From positions 176 through 16,617 of the forward strand of contig DISA01000067.1 in the NCBI GenBank assembly GCA_002421915.1: a stretch of 16,442 bases of DNA, in the 5' to 3' direction. Below are positions 6,068 to 13,308 of this stretch, piece by piece. Source of the stretch: Gallionellaceae bacterium UBA6222 (GTDB taxonomy: Bacteria; Pseudomonadota; Gammaproteobacteria; Burkholderiales; Gallionellaceae). Each line of letters starts with the position of its first letter. Position 1 is the first letter of the stretch. The translations under genes were made by a program, and so were the position numbers. The notes beneath the pieces are model-generated. The model saw only the letters and a program-made list of their open reading frames with translations. It made no database searches and had not been told where the DNA came from.

Positions 6068-8347
6068 ATGGAAAAGATTGAGGCCAGCATTACCAGCGCC
6101 GGTGGCTACACCGGTCGCAGAATGGCGAAGGACAAGCTGTTCAAGTACGTCATGACCTTCGGTGGCTTGAGTGTGATCGTTGCGATTAGTACCATCTTCT
6201 TCTATCTAGTCAGCGTCGTTGCGCCGCTGTTCATGCCGTCCCACATGGACGACCTGAAACCATTGGCGATCTCGGTGGCGGCGGACCAGGCGACGGTGCA
6301 CTTGGCCATGGAAGAGCAGGTGGAGATTGGCGCACGGTTCGCCAGCCGGGGCGGCGTCACTTTTTTCAGCCTTGCCGATGGTACGCGGCTGCTGCAGGAG
6401 CAGGTTGGCCTGCCAAAGTCGGTCGCGGCCAGCAGCTTCGCGGCTGGCGATCCGCGTAAACGGATCATGGCTTACGGTCTTGCCGACGGCCGACTGGTGT
6501 TGTTCAAGGACGACTACAAGGTGACCTTCACCCAGGACCCTGAGGATCCGAAGAAGGATGTCCGCAGCATCTCCCCCGGTCTCGTGTACCCGCTGGGTAC
6601 GGACGCGCTGGTGCTGGACGATGCCGGCAAGGCGCTGAAGCGACTGGCCATCCAGCATGACGACGACGGCACCACTGCCGTGGCGTTCACCCAGGACAAC
6701 CGCCTGCTGCTGGGCTACTACGCCAGCGAAAGCGATTTCACCGGCGGGTCGGCGACGTCCAGACGCGCTGCGCTGCACGAGCTGCCGAAACTTGACGGCG
6801 GGGTCGACCAGATCCTGCTCGAGGTCAAGCAGCGCGATCTGTATGTGCTCCACGGCGGTCGATTCATCAGCCATTTCGATGTCCAGGACAAAGACAATCC
6901 GGTTCTGAAACAGGCTGTGGCGGTCGTGCCGGAAGGCGAGCGCGTTACCGCCTTGTCCCTCCTGTCAGGCGGATTCTCCATTGTTGTCGGCACCGATAAA
7001 GGAAACTTGGCACAGTGGTTCCAGGTGCGCGGCGCCGGAAATGTGAATACCCTGACTCGCATACGCAGTTTCAAATCCATGCCCGCACCCATCGCTTTCC
7101 TGGCGCCCGAGCATGCCCGCAAAGGTTTTCTGGCGGGCGACACCAAAGGCGGCGTCAATCTTTATTACGCCACTTCTGAACGCCTGCTGGTAAAGGCCGA
7201 CACCGGCGGCGGCGCCGTGCGGGTGGCATCCTTTGCGCCCCGTGCCAACGCCATTGTGCTGGAGACGGACAAGGGTGAAATCCAGGCAGCCCACATCGAA
7301 AACGAATACCCGGAAATTTCCTTTGGCGCGCTGTGGGGCAAGGTCTGGTATGAAAGTTACGAAAAACCCGATTATCTCTGGCAGTCTGCCGCCGCCAACT
7401 CGGACTTTGAGCCCAAATTCAGTATCGCGCCGCTTACCTTCGGTACATTGAAGGCAGCCTTCTATGCCATGCTGGTGGCGGTTCCGCTGGCCGTACTCGG
7501 TGCCATCTTCGCCGCCTATTTCATGTCGCCCAAGATGCGCAGTGTGGTCAAACCCTCCATCGAGATCATGGAAGCTTTGCCCACCGTCATCCTGGGATTC
7601 CTCGCCGGCCTGTGGCTGGCACCCTTCGTCGACAACAATCTGGCCGGCACGTTGATGGCGCTGTTCTTCTTGCCGTTCAGTTTCATCATTACCGCCTATC
7701 TGTGGCATCGGTTGCCTCGGCGACTCACTGGCCGGGTTAGGCCGGGCTGGGAGGCTGCGCTGTTGCTGCCGGTCATCGTTCTGGTAATGTGGCTGGCGGT
7801 CTCTCTGGGTCACCCTATTGAGGTGGCTTTCTTCGGCGGCGATATGCCCCGCTGGGTGAGCAATGAACTAGGCTGGACCTATGAACAGCGCAACTCGCTG
7901 GTGGTGGGCATAGCCATGGGTTTTGCCGTTATCCCAACCATTTTTTCCATCGCCGAGGACGCGGTGTTCAGTGTCCCCAAACACTTGAGTAGCGGTTCGC
8001 TGGCGTTGGGCGCGACGCCATGGCAGACACTGTTCCACGTCGTTCTGCTTACTGCCAGTCCGGGCATCTTCTCCGCCATCATGGTGGGCATGGGCCGCGC
8101 CGTCGGCGAGACCATGATCGTGCTGATGGCCACCGGCAATACCGCAGTGATGGACTTGTCCATCTTCACCGGCTTCCGCACATTGTCGGCAAACATCGGC
8201 GTCGAGATGCCCGAAGCGGCGGTCGGGTCGACCCACTATCTTTTACTCTTTCTCTCCGCGCTGGTGCTGTTCGCCTTCACGTTCTTCGTTAACACCCTGG
8301 CCGAGCTGGTGCGTCAGCGTCTGCGCGAGAAATACAGCTCTATCTGA
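6068..8347 (+). CDS. pstC: Long-type PstC phosphate permease with large periplasmic domain (system 2)
   Basis: This permease subunit is 759 residues long, more than twice the 321-residue PstC of system 1; long PstC proteins of this kind are known from Pseudomonas. A short cytoplasmic N-terminus leads to a membrane segment near residues 27-55. A region of roughly 390 residues follows that is soluble in composition, rich in beta-type repeats such as LADGRLVLFKDD and GTDKGNLAQWFQV, and probably folds like a WD/beta-propeller. The permease core begins near residue 455, with LPTVILGFLAGLW, the EAA loop LALGATPWQTLFHVVLL near 644-660, and MGRAVGETMIVLMATGN. The start at 6068 has only a weak purine-rich site upstream. 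The gene follows an intrinsic terminator and is 11 bases upstream of the long pstA, its partner. Confidence 0.9.
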   Translation: MEKIEASITSAGGYTGRRMAKDKLFKYVMTFGGLSVIVAISTIFFYLVSVVAPLFMPSHMDDLKPLAISVAADQATVHLAMEEQVEIGARFASRGGVTFFSLADGTRLLQEQVGLPKSVAASSFAAGDPRKRIMAYGLADGRLVLFKDDYKVTFTQDPEDPKKDVRSISPGLVYPLGTDALVLDDAGKALKRLAIQHDDDGTTAVAFTQDNRLLLGYYASESDFTGGSATSRRAALHELPKLDGGVDQILLEVKQRDLYVLHGGRFISHFDVQDKDNPVLKQAVAVVPEGERVTALSLLSGGFSIVVGTDKGNLAQWFQVRGAGNVNTLTRIRSFKSMPAPIAFLAPEHARKGFLAGDTKGGVNLYYATSERLLVKADTGGGAVRVASFAPRANAIVLETDKGEIQAAHIENEYPEISFGALWGKVWYESYEKPDYLWQSAAANSDFEPKFSIAPLTFGTLKAAFYAMLVAVPLAVLGAIFAAYFMSPKMRSVVKPSIEIMEALPTVILGFLAGLWLAPFVDNNLAGTLMALFFLPFSFIITAYLWHRLPRRLTGRVRPGWEAALLLPVIVLVMWLAVSLGHPIEVAFFGGDMPRWVSNELGWTYEQRNSLVVGIAMGFAVIPTIFSIAEDAVFSVPKHLSSGSLALGATPWQTLFHVVLLTASPGIFSAIMVGMGRAVGETMIVLMATGNTAVMDLSIFTGFRTLSANIGVEMPEAAVGSTHYLLLFLSALVLFAFTFFVNTLAELVRQRLREKYSSI

Positions 8348-8358
8348 GGTATCAAGTC

Positions 8359-10014
8359 ATGCGTAACTGGATCAAAAGTGGTGAACCCTGGATATGGATG
8401 ACGGCTGGAGCGGTTGCCCTGTCGCTGGTTGCAGTCTATGCCGTGGTGTGGATGACGGCCGTACAGGGGTTGGGACACTGGTGGCCAAAACCTTTGGTCG
8501 AAACGACAGTCAAGGCGCAGGATGGCACGATCCAGCGTCTGGTCGGTGAGTTGCGCGATAGCGAGGAGATATCCCTGCACCGATTGCGGGAGTCTGGTTA
8601 TCAAATCGAGAGCGACGACAAATTCACGCGCCGCTATCTGTTCAAGCAGGGTAACAGGGATGTCTACGGGGTTGATTTCAAATGGATACCGGCCCCGTTG
8701 CTGGGTGAATTCACGTATCCGAAGGGTATGATCTCCATCGAGCGCCATGAGTGGGGGAGTTTCTTTGGCCGTCTGATATCGGTCAAGGAAAATGGAAATG
8801 TGGTTGCGGAGGGAGATGCGGCATGGCCGGAACTCCTGGTTCGGCTGGAACGCGCCAACCGATTGTTCGACGATATCCTGCGCATCGAGAAGAACGATAT
8901 TGGCAAGATCAATTACCGGTTGGAGCGGTTGCGACTCCATCAGCGCAAGCTGGAGCTGAAGGACACTCTGACCAAAGAGGCCCGGGAAGAGATCACTCTG
9001 GAAAGGCAGATATATGAAGACCAGTTCGCCAAACTGCAGCAGCGACTTGACGAGTTGCGCGAACAGAACCGGCGCGACAGCCTGACCGCCGAGGTGCAGG
9101 ATGGGCAACTGATCGAGATCCCTTTTGCCAAGATCGCCGATGTGATACAGCCAAACAATATGGGTGTGTTCCGGAAGATTGCACACTATTTTGAGAAGCT
9201 GTACGAGTTTATCGTCGATGATCCGCGCGAAGCGAATACTGAAGGCGGCATCTTCCCGGCCATCTTCGGCACGGTGACCATGGTGTTGATGATGTCGGTC
9301 ATGGTGACCCCGCTGGGCATCATGGCGGCAGTTTATATGCGCGAATATGCCAAACAGGGTCCGATGATCCGCATCATCCGCATCTCGGTCAATAATCTGG
9401 CGGGTGTGCCATCCATCGTCTACGGCGTGTTCGGACTCGGCTTCTTTGTCTATTTCCTCGGCGGCAATATCGATGCGCTGTTCTTCCCCGAGGCCAGTCC
9501 GGCGCCGGTGTTCGGTAGTCCGGGCATATTGTGGTCGGCGTTGACTCTGGCCTTGCTGACTTTGCCGGTGGTCATCGTGGCGACCGAAGAAGGTCTGTCG
9601 CGCGTCCCTCGTACCATTCGCGAGGGTAGTCTGGCGCTCGGGGCGACCAAGGCGGAAACGCTGTGGCGCACCGTGTTGCCGATCGCCAGCCCGGCCATGA
9701 TGACCGGGCTGATTCTGGCGGTCGCTCGCGCAGCCGGCGAGGTCGCGCCCTTGATGCTGGTCGGCGTTGTCAAACTTGCTCCCAGCCTGCCGCTTGACGG
9801 GAATTTCCCCTTCCTGCATCTTGAACAGAAGTTCATGCATCTGGGCTTCCACATTTACGACGTTGGATTCCAGAGTCCCAACGTCGAGGCGGCGAGGCCG
9901 CTGGTTTATGCCACCTCCCTGTTATTGGTGATCATCATCATCGTACTGAATCTTTTTGCAATCCGCCTGCGGAACCGTATGCGCGAGAAATTGCGCGGCC
10001 TGGAAGGTGTCTGA
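8359..10014 (+). CDS. pstA: Long-type PstA phosphate permease with periplasmic coiled coil (system 2)
   Basis: This is the second permease subunit, 551 residues against 281 for the short PstA. One N-terminal membrane segment lies near residues 12-35. A periplasmic region follows to about residue 285 that ends in a charged heptad-rich stretch (about 168-240, with RLERANRLFDDI, RLERLRLHQRKLELKD and QQRLDELREQNRR), very likely a coiled coil. The permease core starts near 295 with GIFPAIFGTVTMVLMMSVMV and includes NNLAGVPSIVYGVFGLGFF, the EAA loop REGSLALGATKAETLWRTV near 420-438, and AVARAAGEVAPLMLVG. Translation starts 11 bases after pstC, with GAGG spanning the pstC stop as ribosome site. It lies 43 bases upstream of pstB. 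Confidence 0.92.
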   Translation: MRNWIKSGEPWIWMTAGAVALSLVAVYAVVWMTAVQGLGHWWPKPLVETTVKAQDGTIQRLVGELRDSEEISLHRLRESGYQIESDDKFTRRYLFKQGNRDVYGVDFKWIPAPLLGEFTYPKGMISIERHEWGSFFGRLISVKENGNVVAEGDAAWPELLVRLERANRLFDDILRIEKNDIGKINYRLERLRLHQRKLELKDTLTKEAREEITLERQIYEDQFAKLQQRLDELREQNRRDSLTAEVQDGQLIEIPFAKIADVIQPNNMGVFRKIAHYFEKLYEFIVDDPREANTEGGIFPAIFGTVTMVLMMSVMVTPLGIMAAVYMREYAKQGPMIRIIRISVNNLAGVPSIVYGVFGLGFFVYFLGGNIDALFFPEASPAPVFGSPGILWSALTLALLTLPVVIVATEEGLSRVPRTIREGSLALGATKAETLWRTVLPIASPAMMTGLILAVARAAGEVAPLMLVGVVKLAPSLPLDGNFPFLHLEQKFMHLGFHIYDVGFQSPNVEAARPLVYATSLLLVIIIIVLNLFAIRLRNRMREKLRGLEGV

Positions 10015-10057
10015 TGCCCCTGTCAACACAAACCATTTATTTACGAGGATAACCAGA

Positions 10058-10885
10058 ATGAACAGTGTCACCCATCAACCCCGCGCGATAGAGATTGGCA
10101 ATCTGGGCCGCGCACAAATGACGCACGCCGACGATGTGGCTATTCGTGTTGAGAATCTTGATCTGCATTACGGCGAGGTCAAGGCGCTGAACAATATCAG
10201 TCTGGCGATCCGGAAAAAACAGGTCACCGCTTTTATCGGGCCCAGCGGCTGCGGCAAGTCGACGTTGCTGCGCTGCTTTAACCGGATGAACGATCTTGTC
10301 GATACTTGCCATGTCGATGGCAAGATTCTGCTTGATGACAAGAATATCTATGATCGTGATGTAAACGTGGCGCTGTTGCGCCGCCGGGTCGGCATGGTGT
10401 TCCAGAAGCCCAACCCGTTTCCCAAATCCATCTATGAGAATGTGGCCTACGGCCTCCGCATCATGGGGATCAACAACCGTGAGACTATTGACGAAGCGGT
10501 GGAGAAAGCCCTGCGGGGAGCCGCGCTGTGGAATGAAGTGAAGGATCGCCTCGACGAGAACGGCATGAGTCTTTCAGGCGGCCAGCAGCAGCGTCTGTGT
10601 ATCGCCCGCGCTATCGCTCTGGAGCCGGATATCCTGTTGCTCGATGAACCCGCATCGGCACTTGATCCCATTTCCAGTGCGAAGATCGAGGAACTGCTCA
10701 CCGAAATGAGAGAACGCTACACGATCATCATCGTCACCCACAATATGCAGCAAGCCGCACGTGTTTCTGATTTTACGGCCTATATGTATCTGGGAAACCT
10801 CATTGAATTTGGTGATACCAATGAAATATTCACCAATCCCAAACGGAAAGAAACTGAAGACTACATCACCGGACGATTCGGTTAA
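10058..10885 (+). CDS. pstB: PstB, phosphate ABC transporter ATP-binding protein (system 2)
   Basis: This is the ATPase of the second Pst importer. From the ATG at 10058, which has GAGG about 9 bases upstream, the protein is 275 residues. The open frame extends further left, but that part overlaps the end of pstA in another frame and lacks a ribosome site. Motifs are complete: Walker A GPSGCGKST at 61-69, Q-loop VFQKPNPFP near 115-122, signature LSGGQ at 172-176, Walker B DILLLDEP at 191-198, and H228 in VTHNMQQ. It carries about 20 more N-terminal residues than the system 1 PstB; an in-frame ATG at residue 21 is an alternative start. No phoU follows, unlike the left operon. Confidence 0.95.
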   Translation: MNSVTHQPRAIEIGNLGRAQMTHADDVAIRVENLDLHYGEVKALNNISLAIRKKQVTAFIGPSGCGKSTLLRCFNRMNDLVDTCHVDGKILLDDKNIYDRDVNVALLRRRVGMVFQKPNPFPKSIYENVAYGLRIMGINNRETIDEAVEKALRGAALWNEVKDRLDENGMSLSGGQQQRLCIARAIALEPDILLLDEPASALDPISSAKIEELLTEMRERYTIIIVTHNMQQAARVSDFTAYMYLGNLIEFGDTNEIFTNPKRKETEDYITGRFG

Positions 10886-10898
10886 TCATCCGGTGATG
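10864..10898 (+). other. Perfect 10-bp inverted repeat at the end of the second pstB
   Basis: CATCACCGGA at 10864-10873 is the exact reverse complement of TCCGGTGATG at 10889-10898, with a 15-base loop containing the pstB stop. No T-run follows, so I do not call it an intrinsic terminator. It could cap the 3' end of the pst message. The rest of the 268-base gap before tpiA holds no gene that I can support. Confidence 0.6.
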
Positions 10899-11153
10899 TG
10901 GCGGCGCGGGCCAATGCGGGCACGGCAATTGTCAGGCTGTGAAGCGGCGATCGGAGGCAGTGCCGGGATGAATTGCCTGATTGTCGTGCAATGTGGCTGA
11001 CTGGGGCTGGGTAACTCCTTGCATCACCTGTTGTTTTGTCTGGTAATTGCCGCATACGCAACGTGTTACCGACGCGCACTTCCCGGCGTCGATTGACCGT
11101 TCTTCATTTCGTCGGTACTATCCGCGACCTCAAAACATCGGAAGAAAAGTCTG

Positions 11154-11909
11154 ATGCGACGCAAATTAGTGGTTGGAAACTGGAAAATGCACGGCGATCT
11201 GGCGCGCAACAAGGCGTTGCTGGAAGCTGTGCTGGCGGGCGTGGAAGATTTGCGCGGTGCGGATTATGGCGTGTGTGTGCCCTATCCGTACCTGGCGCAG
11301 GTGCAATCCATGTTGCAGGGCAGCAATATCGCCTGGGGCGCGCAAAACTTGAGCCAGCACGAGCAGGGAGCTTTTACGGGGGCGGTGGCGCCGGGCATGC
11401 TGGTCGATTTCGGCTGCCGCTACGTCATCATTGGCCATAGCGAGCGCCGGGCACTGTTTCATGAAAGCAACGAGATCGCCGCTGCCAAGTTCGACGCGGC
11501 AATCAAGTTTGGGCTGACGCCGATCTTCTGTGTGGGCGAGACCTTGCAGGAGCGGGAAGATGGTGTGACAGAGCAAATTGTGGCAAAACAATTGGAAGTG
11601 GTACTCAATCACGCCGGAGCGCAGTCGGTGGCCAAAACGGTCATCGCGTACGAACCGGTGTGGGCCATTGGCACCGGCAAGACCGCGACGCCGGAACAGG
11701 CGCAAGCCGTTCACGCATTTATCCGGCAGCGCGTTGCAAAATTGGATGGCACTGTGGCACAAAGTTTGAGGATACTCTACGGTGGCAGCATGAAACCGGG
11801 CAACGCCGCCGAGCTGATGGGGATGCCCGATATCGATGGCGGCCTGATCGGCGGTGCATCACTGGTGGCGGAAGAATTTGTGGCGATCTGTCGCGCCGCG
11901 CAACAATAA
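11154..11909 (+). CDS. tpiA: Triosephosphate isomerase
   Basis: This enzyme interconverts dihydroxyacetone phosphate and glyceraldehyde 3-phosphate in glycolysis and gluconeogenesis, in the cytoplasm. The 251-residue length is typical. Catalytic and binding elements are present: N9 and K11 in VVGNWKMHGD, H95 in IIGHSERR, E167 in AYEPVWAIGTGKT, which also forms the mobile loop 6, and the phosphate-binding LYGGSMKPGN near the C-terminus. The start at 11154 has GGAAG upstream. The gene is followed by secG within 20 bases and then tRNA-Leu and nuoA, a familiar betaproteobacterial order. A very weak promoter-like pair (TTGCAT at 11019, 17 bases, GGTAAT at 11042) lies upstream; I do not rely on it. 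Confidence 0.97.
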   Translation: MRRKLVVGNWKMHGDLARNKALLEAVLAGVEDLRGADYGVCVPYPYLAQVQSMLQGSNIAWGAQNLSQHEQGAFTGAVAPGMLVDFGCRYVIIGHSERRALFHESNEIAAAKFDAAIKFGLTPIFCVGETLQEREDGVTEQIVAKQLEVVLNHAGAQSVAKTVIAYEPVWAIGTGKTATPEQAQAVHAFIRQRVAKLDGTVAQSLRILYGGSMKPGNAAELMGMPDIDGGLIGGASLVAEEFVAICRAAQQ

Positions 11910-11928
11910 CTGAAGTTTGGAGTCGAGC

Positions 11929-12267
11929 GTGGAAACATTGGTTTGGGTAGTGCATGTAGTGATGGCAGTGATGCTGGTTGGTCTGGTACTGGTGCAGCAC
12001 GGCAAGGGAGCTGATATGGGTGCTGCGTTTGGTTCCGGGTCGGCGGGAAGCCTGTTCGGTTCCAGTGGGTCTGCCAATTTTTTGAGCCGGAGCACAGCGG
12101 TTGTGGCTACTGTCTTCTTCATCACCAGCTTGACCCTGACATATTTGTACGCGCAGCCCAAGCAGGAGACGGGCGTGATGGACAGGGTTGATGTCAATAC
12201 ACTGCAAAAGGGCGTGCCCGCTGCTGTTGACGCGCCCGACTCGAAGGTCAAAGAAATACCAAAATAA
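11929..12267 (+). CDS. secG: SecG, protein-export translocase subunit
   Basis: SecG is the small accessory subunit of the SecYEG protein-export channel in the inner membrane. I take the GTG at 11929 as start because TGGAG lies 6 bases upstream; a TTG at 11917 in the same frame would overlap that ribosome site. This gives 112 residues. Two membrane segments lie near residues 3-22 (ETLVWVVHVVMAVMLVGLVL) and 56-75. The conserved VQHGKGADMGAAFGSG and glycine/serine-rich loop with LFGSSGSANFLSR lie between them. A hydrophilic tail follows. The gene comes 19 bases after tpiA and 10 bases before tRNA-Leu, so tRNA processing from a secG transcript is likely. Confidence 0.95.
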   Translation: METLVWVVHVVMAVMLVGLVLVQHGKGADMGAAFGSGSAGSLFGSSGSANFLSRSTAVVATVFFITSLTLTYLYAQPKQETGVMDRVDVNTLQKGVPAAVDAPDSKVKEIPK

Positions 12268-12277
12268 TTGGTCATAT

Positions 12278-12364
12278 GCGGAGTTGGCGGAATTGGTAGA
12301 CGCGCAGCCTTGAGGTGGCTGTGTCCGAAAGGACGTGAGGGTTCGAGTCCCTTGCCCCGCACCA
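12278..12364 (+). tRNA. tRNA-Leu, anticodon GAG
   Basis: An 87-base tRNA with the CCA end encoded at 12362-12364. The anticodon stem CAGCC/GGCTG encloses loop TTGAGGT, with anticodon GAG at 12312-12314, which reads CUC and CUU leucine codons. It has the long variable arm of leucine tRNAs (stem GTCC/GGAC with loop GAAA) and a T-loop TTCGAGT closed by GAGGG/CCCTT. The acceptor arms GCGGAGT and GCCCCGC leave an A-C mismatch at the fifth pair. It lies between secG and nuoA, an order seen in many betaproteobacteria. Confidence 0.97.
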
Positions 12365-12419
12365 GATAATTAAAACCAAATAGAACCCGGTTGTTACAGC
12401 CGAAGGTCGAGAAATAGCT

Positions 12420-12467
12420 GGAGTCGTGTATTGCACTCCGCTATATTGCGGACTCATGGAGGGGGAG
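12420..12467 (+). promoter_or_regulatory. nuoA: Possible promoter and leader of the nuo operon
   Basis: TATATT at 12442-12447 resembles a -10 element (5 of 6 to TATAAT) about 30 bases before nuoA. The hexamer 17 bases upstream of it, TGGAGT, is a poor -35. Around it GGAGT/ACTCC (12420-12424 and 12435-12439) and CCGC/GCGG (12438-12441 and 12448-12451) can form competing small stems. The ribosome site GGAGGGGGAG at 12458-12467 is strong and 7 bases from the nuoA ATG. Read-through from tpiA-secG-tRNA is the alternative source of nuo mRNA. Confidence 0.3.
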
Positions 12468-12474
12468 CTGGAGC

Positions 12475-12831
12475 ATGTTGGAAAATTATTTTCCGGTACT
12501 GTTGTTCATCTGCATTGCTTTGGTAATCGGTATCGCACCCCTGGTTCTGGGTATGCTGGCAGGCCCAAACCGCCCCGACGAAAAAAAATTATCCCCCTAC
12601 GAATGCGGATTCGAAGCCTTTGAAGACGCCCGCATGAAATTTGACGTGCGCTTCTATCTCGTCGCCATCCTGTTCATCCTGTTCGATCTTGAAATTGCTT
12701 TCCTGTTTCCGTGGGCGATCGTGCTCAAGGAAATCGGCACCTTTGGTTTTGTCTCCATGATGGTCTTTCTGGCCATTCTTGTGGTTGGCTTTGTCTACGA
12801 ATGGATGAAGGGGGCGTTAGAGTGGGAATAG
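12475..12831 (+). CDS. nuoA: NuoA, complex I membrane subunit
   Basis: This is a small membrane subunit of NADH:quinone oxidoreductase (complex I), homologous to mitochondrial ND3. The 118 residues form three membrane segments (about 4-28, 58-81, 88-110). The conserved loop motif YECGFE at 42-47 lies near the quinone site and the arm junction. The acidic pair D71/E73 sits in FDLEIAFLFPW in the second membrane segment. The start is fixed by GGAGGGGGAG 7 bases upstream. It is the first gene of the nuo operon, and its last codons overlap the start of nuoB by 10 bases, indicating translational coupling. Confidence 0.97.
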   Translation: MLENYFPVLLFICIALVIGIAPLVLGMLAGPNRPDEKKLSPYECGFEAFEDARMKFDVRFYLVAILFILFDLEIAFLFPWAIVLKEIGTFGFVSMMVFLAILVVGFVYEWMKGALEWE

Positions 12832-13301
12832 AAGGCATTCTGGAAAAAGGCGTGGTCACCACGACAGCCGATACCATTATCAACTACGCGCGCACCGGCT
12901 CATTGTGGCCCATGACATTTGGCCTGGCTTGCTGTGCGGTCGAAATGATGCATACCGCGCTGGCACGATACGATCTGGACCGCTTTGGTGCCGGTGCCTT
13001 TCGTCCCAGCCCGCGCCAATCCGACGTGATGATCGTGGCCGGTACCTTGTGCAATAAGATGGCACCCGCTTTGCGCAAGGTCTACGACCAGATGGCCGAA
13101 CCGCGCTGGGTGATTTCCATGGGTTCCTGCGCCAATGGCGGCGGTTATTACCATTATTCCTACTCTGTGGTGCGCGGTTGCGACCGTATCGTGCCGGTGG
13201 ATATTTATGTACCCGGTTGCCCGCCAACGGCCGAAGCCTTGCTTTATGGCGTGATCCAGTTGCAGAACAAGATCAAGCGCACCAATACCATTGCACGGTA
13301 G
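12822..13301 (+). CDS. nuoB: NuoB, complex I subunit carrying cluster N2
   Basis: NuoB binds the last iron-sulphur cluster, N2, which passes electrons to quinone. I start it at the GTG at 12822, giving 159 residues beginning MGIEGILEKGVVTTTAD, which matches the usual N-terminus; AGGGGG lies about 7 bases upstream. The frame is open further left but that is nuoA sequence. The four 4Fe-4S ligands are the adjacent pair C37 and C38 in GLACCAVEMM, C103 in MGSCANGGGYYHYSYS, and C133 in YVPGCPPTAEALLYG. The stretch RFGAGAFRPSPRQ may carry one extra residue compared with many relatives. It overlaps nuoA by 10 bases and is 7 bases from nuoC. Confidence 0.97.
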   Translation: MGIEGILEKGVVTTTADTIINYARTGSLWPMTFGLACCAVEMMHTALARYDLDRFGAGAFRPSPRQSDVMIVAGTLCNKMAPALRKVYDQMAEPRWVISMGSCANGGGYYHYSYSVVRGCDRIVPVDIYVPGCPPTAEALLYGVIQLQNKIKRTNTIAR

Positions 13302-13308
13302 GTAAATC

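Noticed and set aside
7731..7752. A stretch in the long pstC (CCGGGTTAGGCCGGGCTGGG) resembling the nuoC repeat
   Set aside because: Agreement beyond CGGGTTAG is at background level and there is no flanking stem or length anomaly, so I do not count it as a third copy.
8314..9852. A 512-codon open frame antisense to the long pstA
   Set aside because: It lies fully opposite a clear permease gene; its product is rich in His, Arg, Gln and Asp with no fold or motif, as expected from the complement of a GC-rich membrane-protein gene.
9956..10057. Longer N-terminus for the second PstB
   Set aside because: The extension overlaps pstA in another frame, has no ribosome site and is absent from the PstB family, while the ATG at 10058 has GAGG upstream.
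10886..11153. Promoter or small gene between the second pstB and tpiA
   Set aside because: The best promoter pair (TTGCAT, 17 bases, GGTAAT) matches poorly, and short frames on both strands have no ribosome site or protein-like character.
12711..12821. Longer N-terminus for NuoB
   Set aside because: This part is nuoA sequence in another frame; the GTG at 12822 gives the family-typical N-terminus and has a ribosome site.
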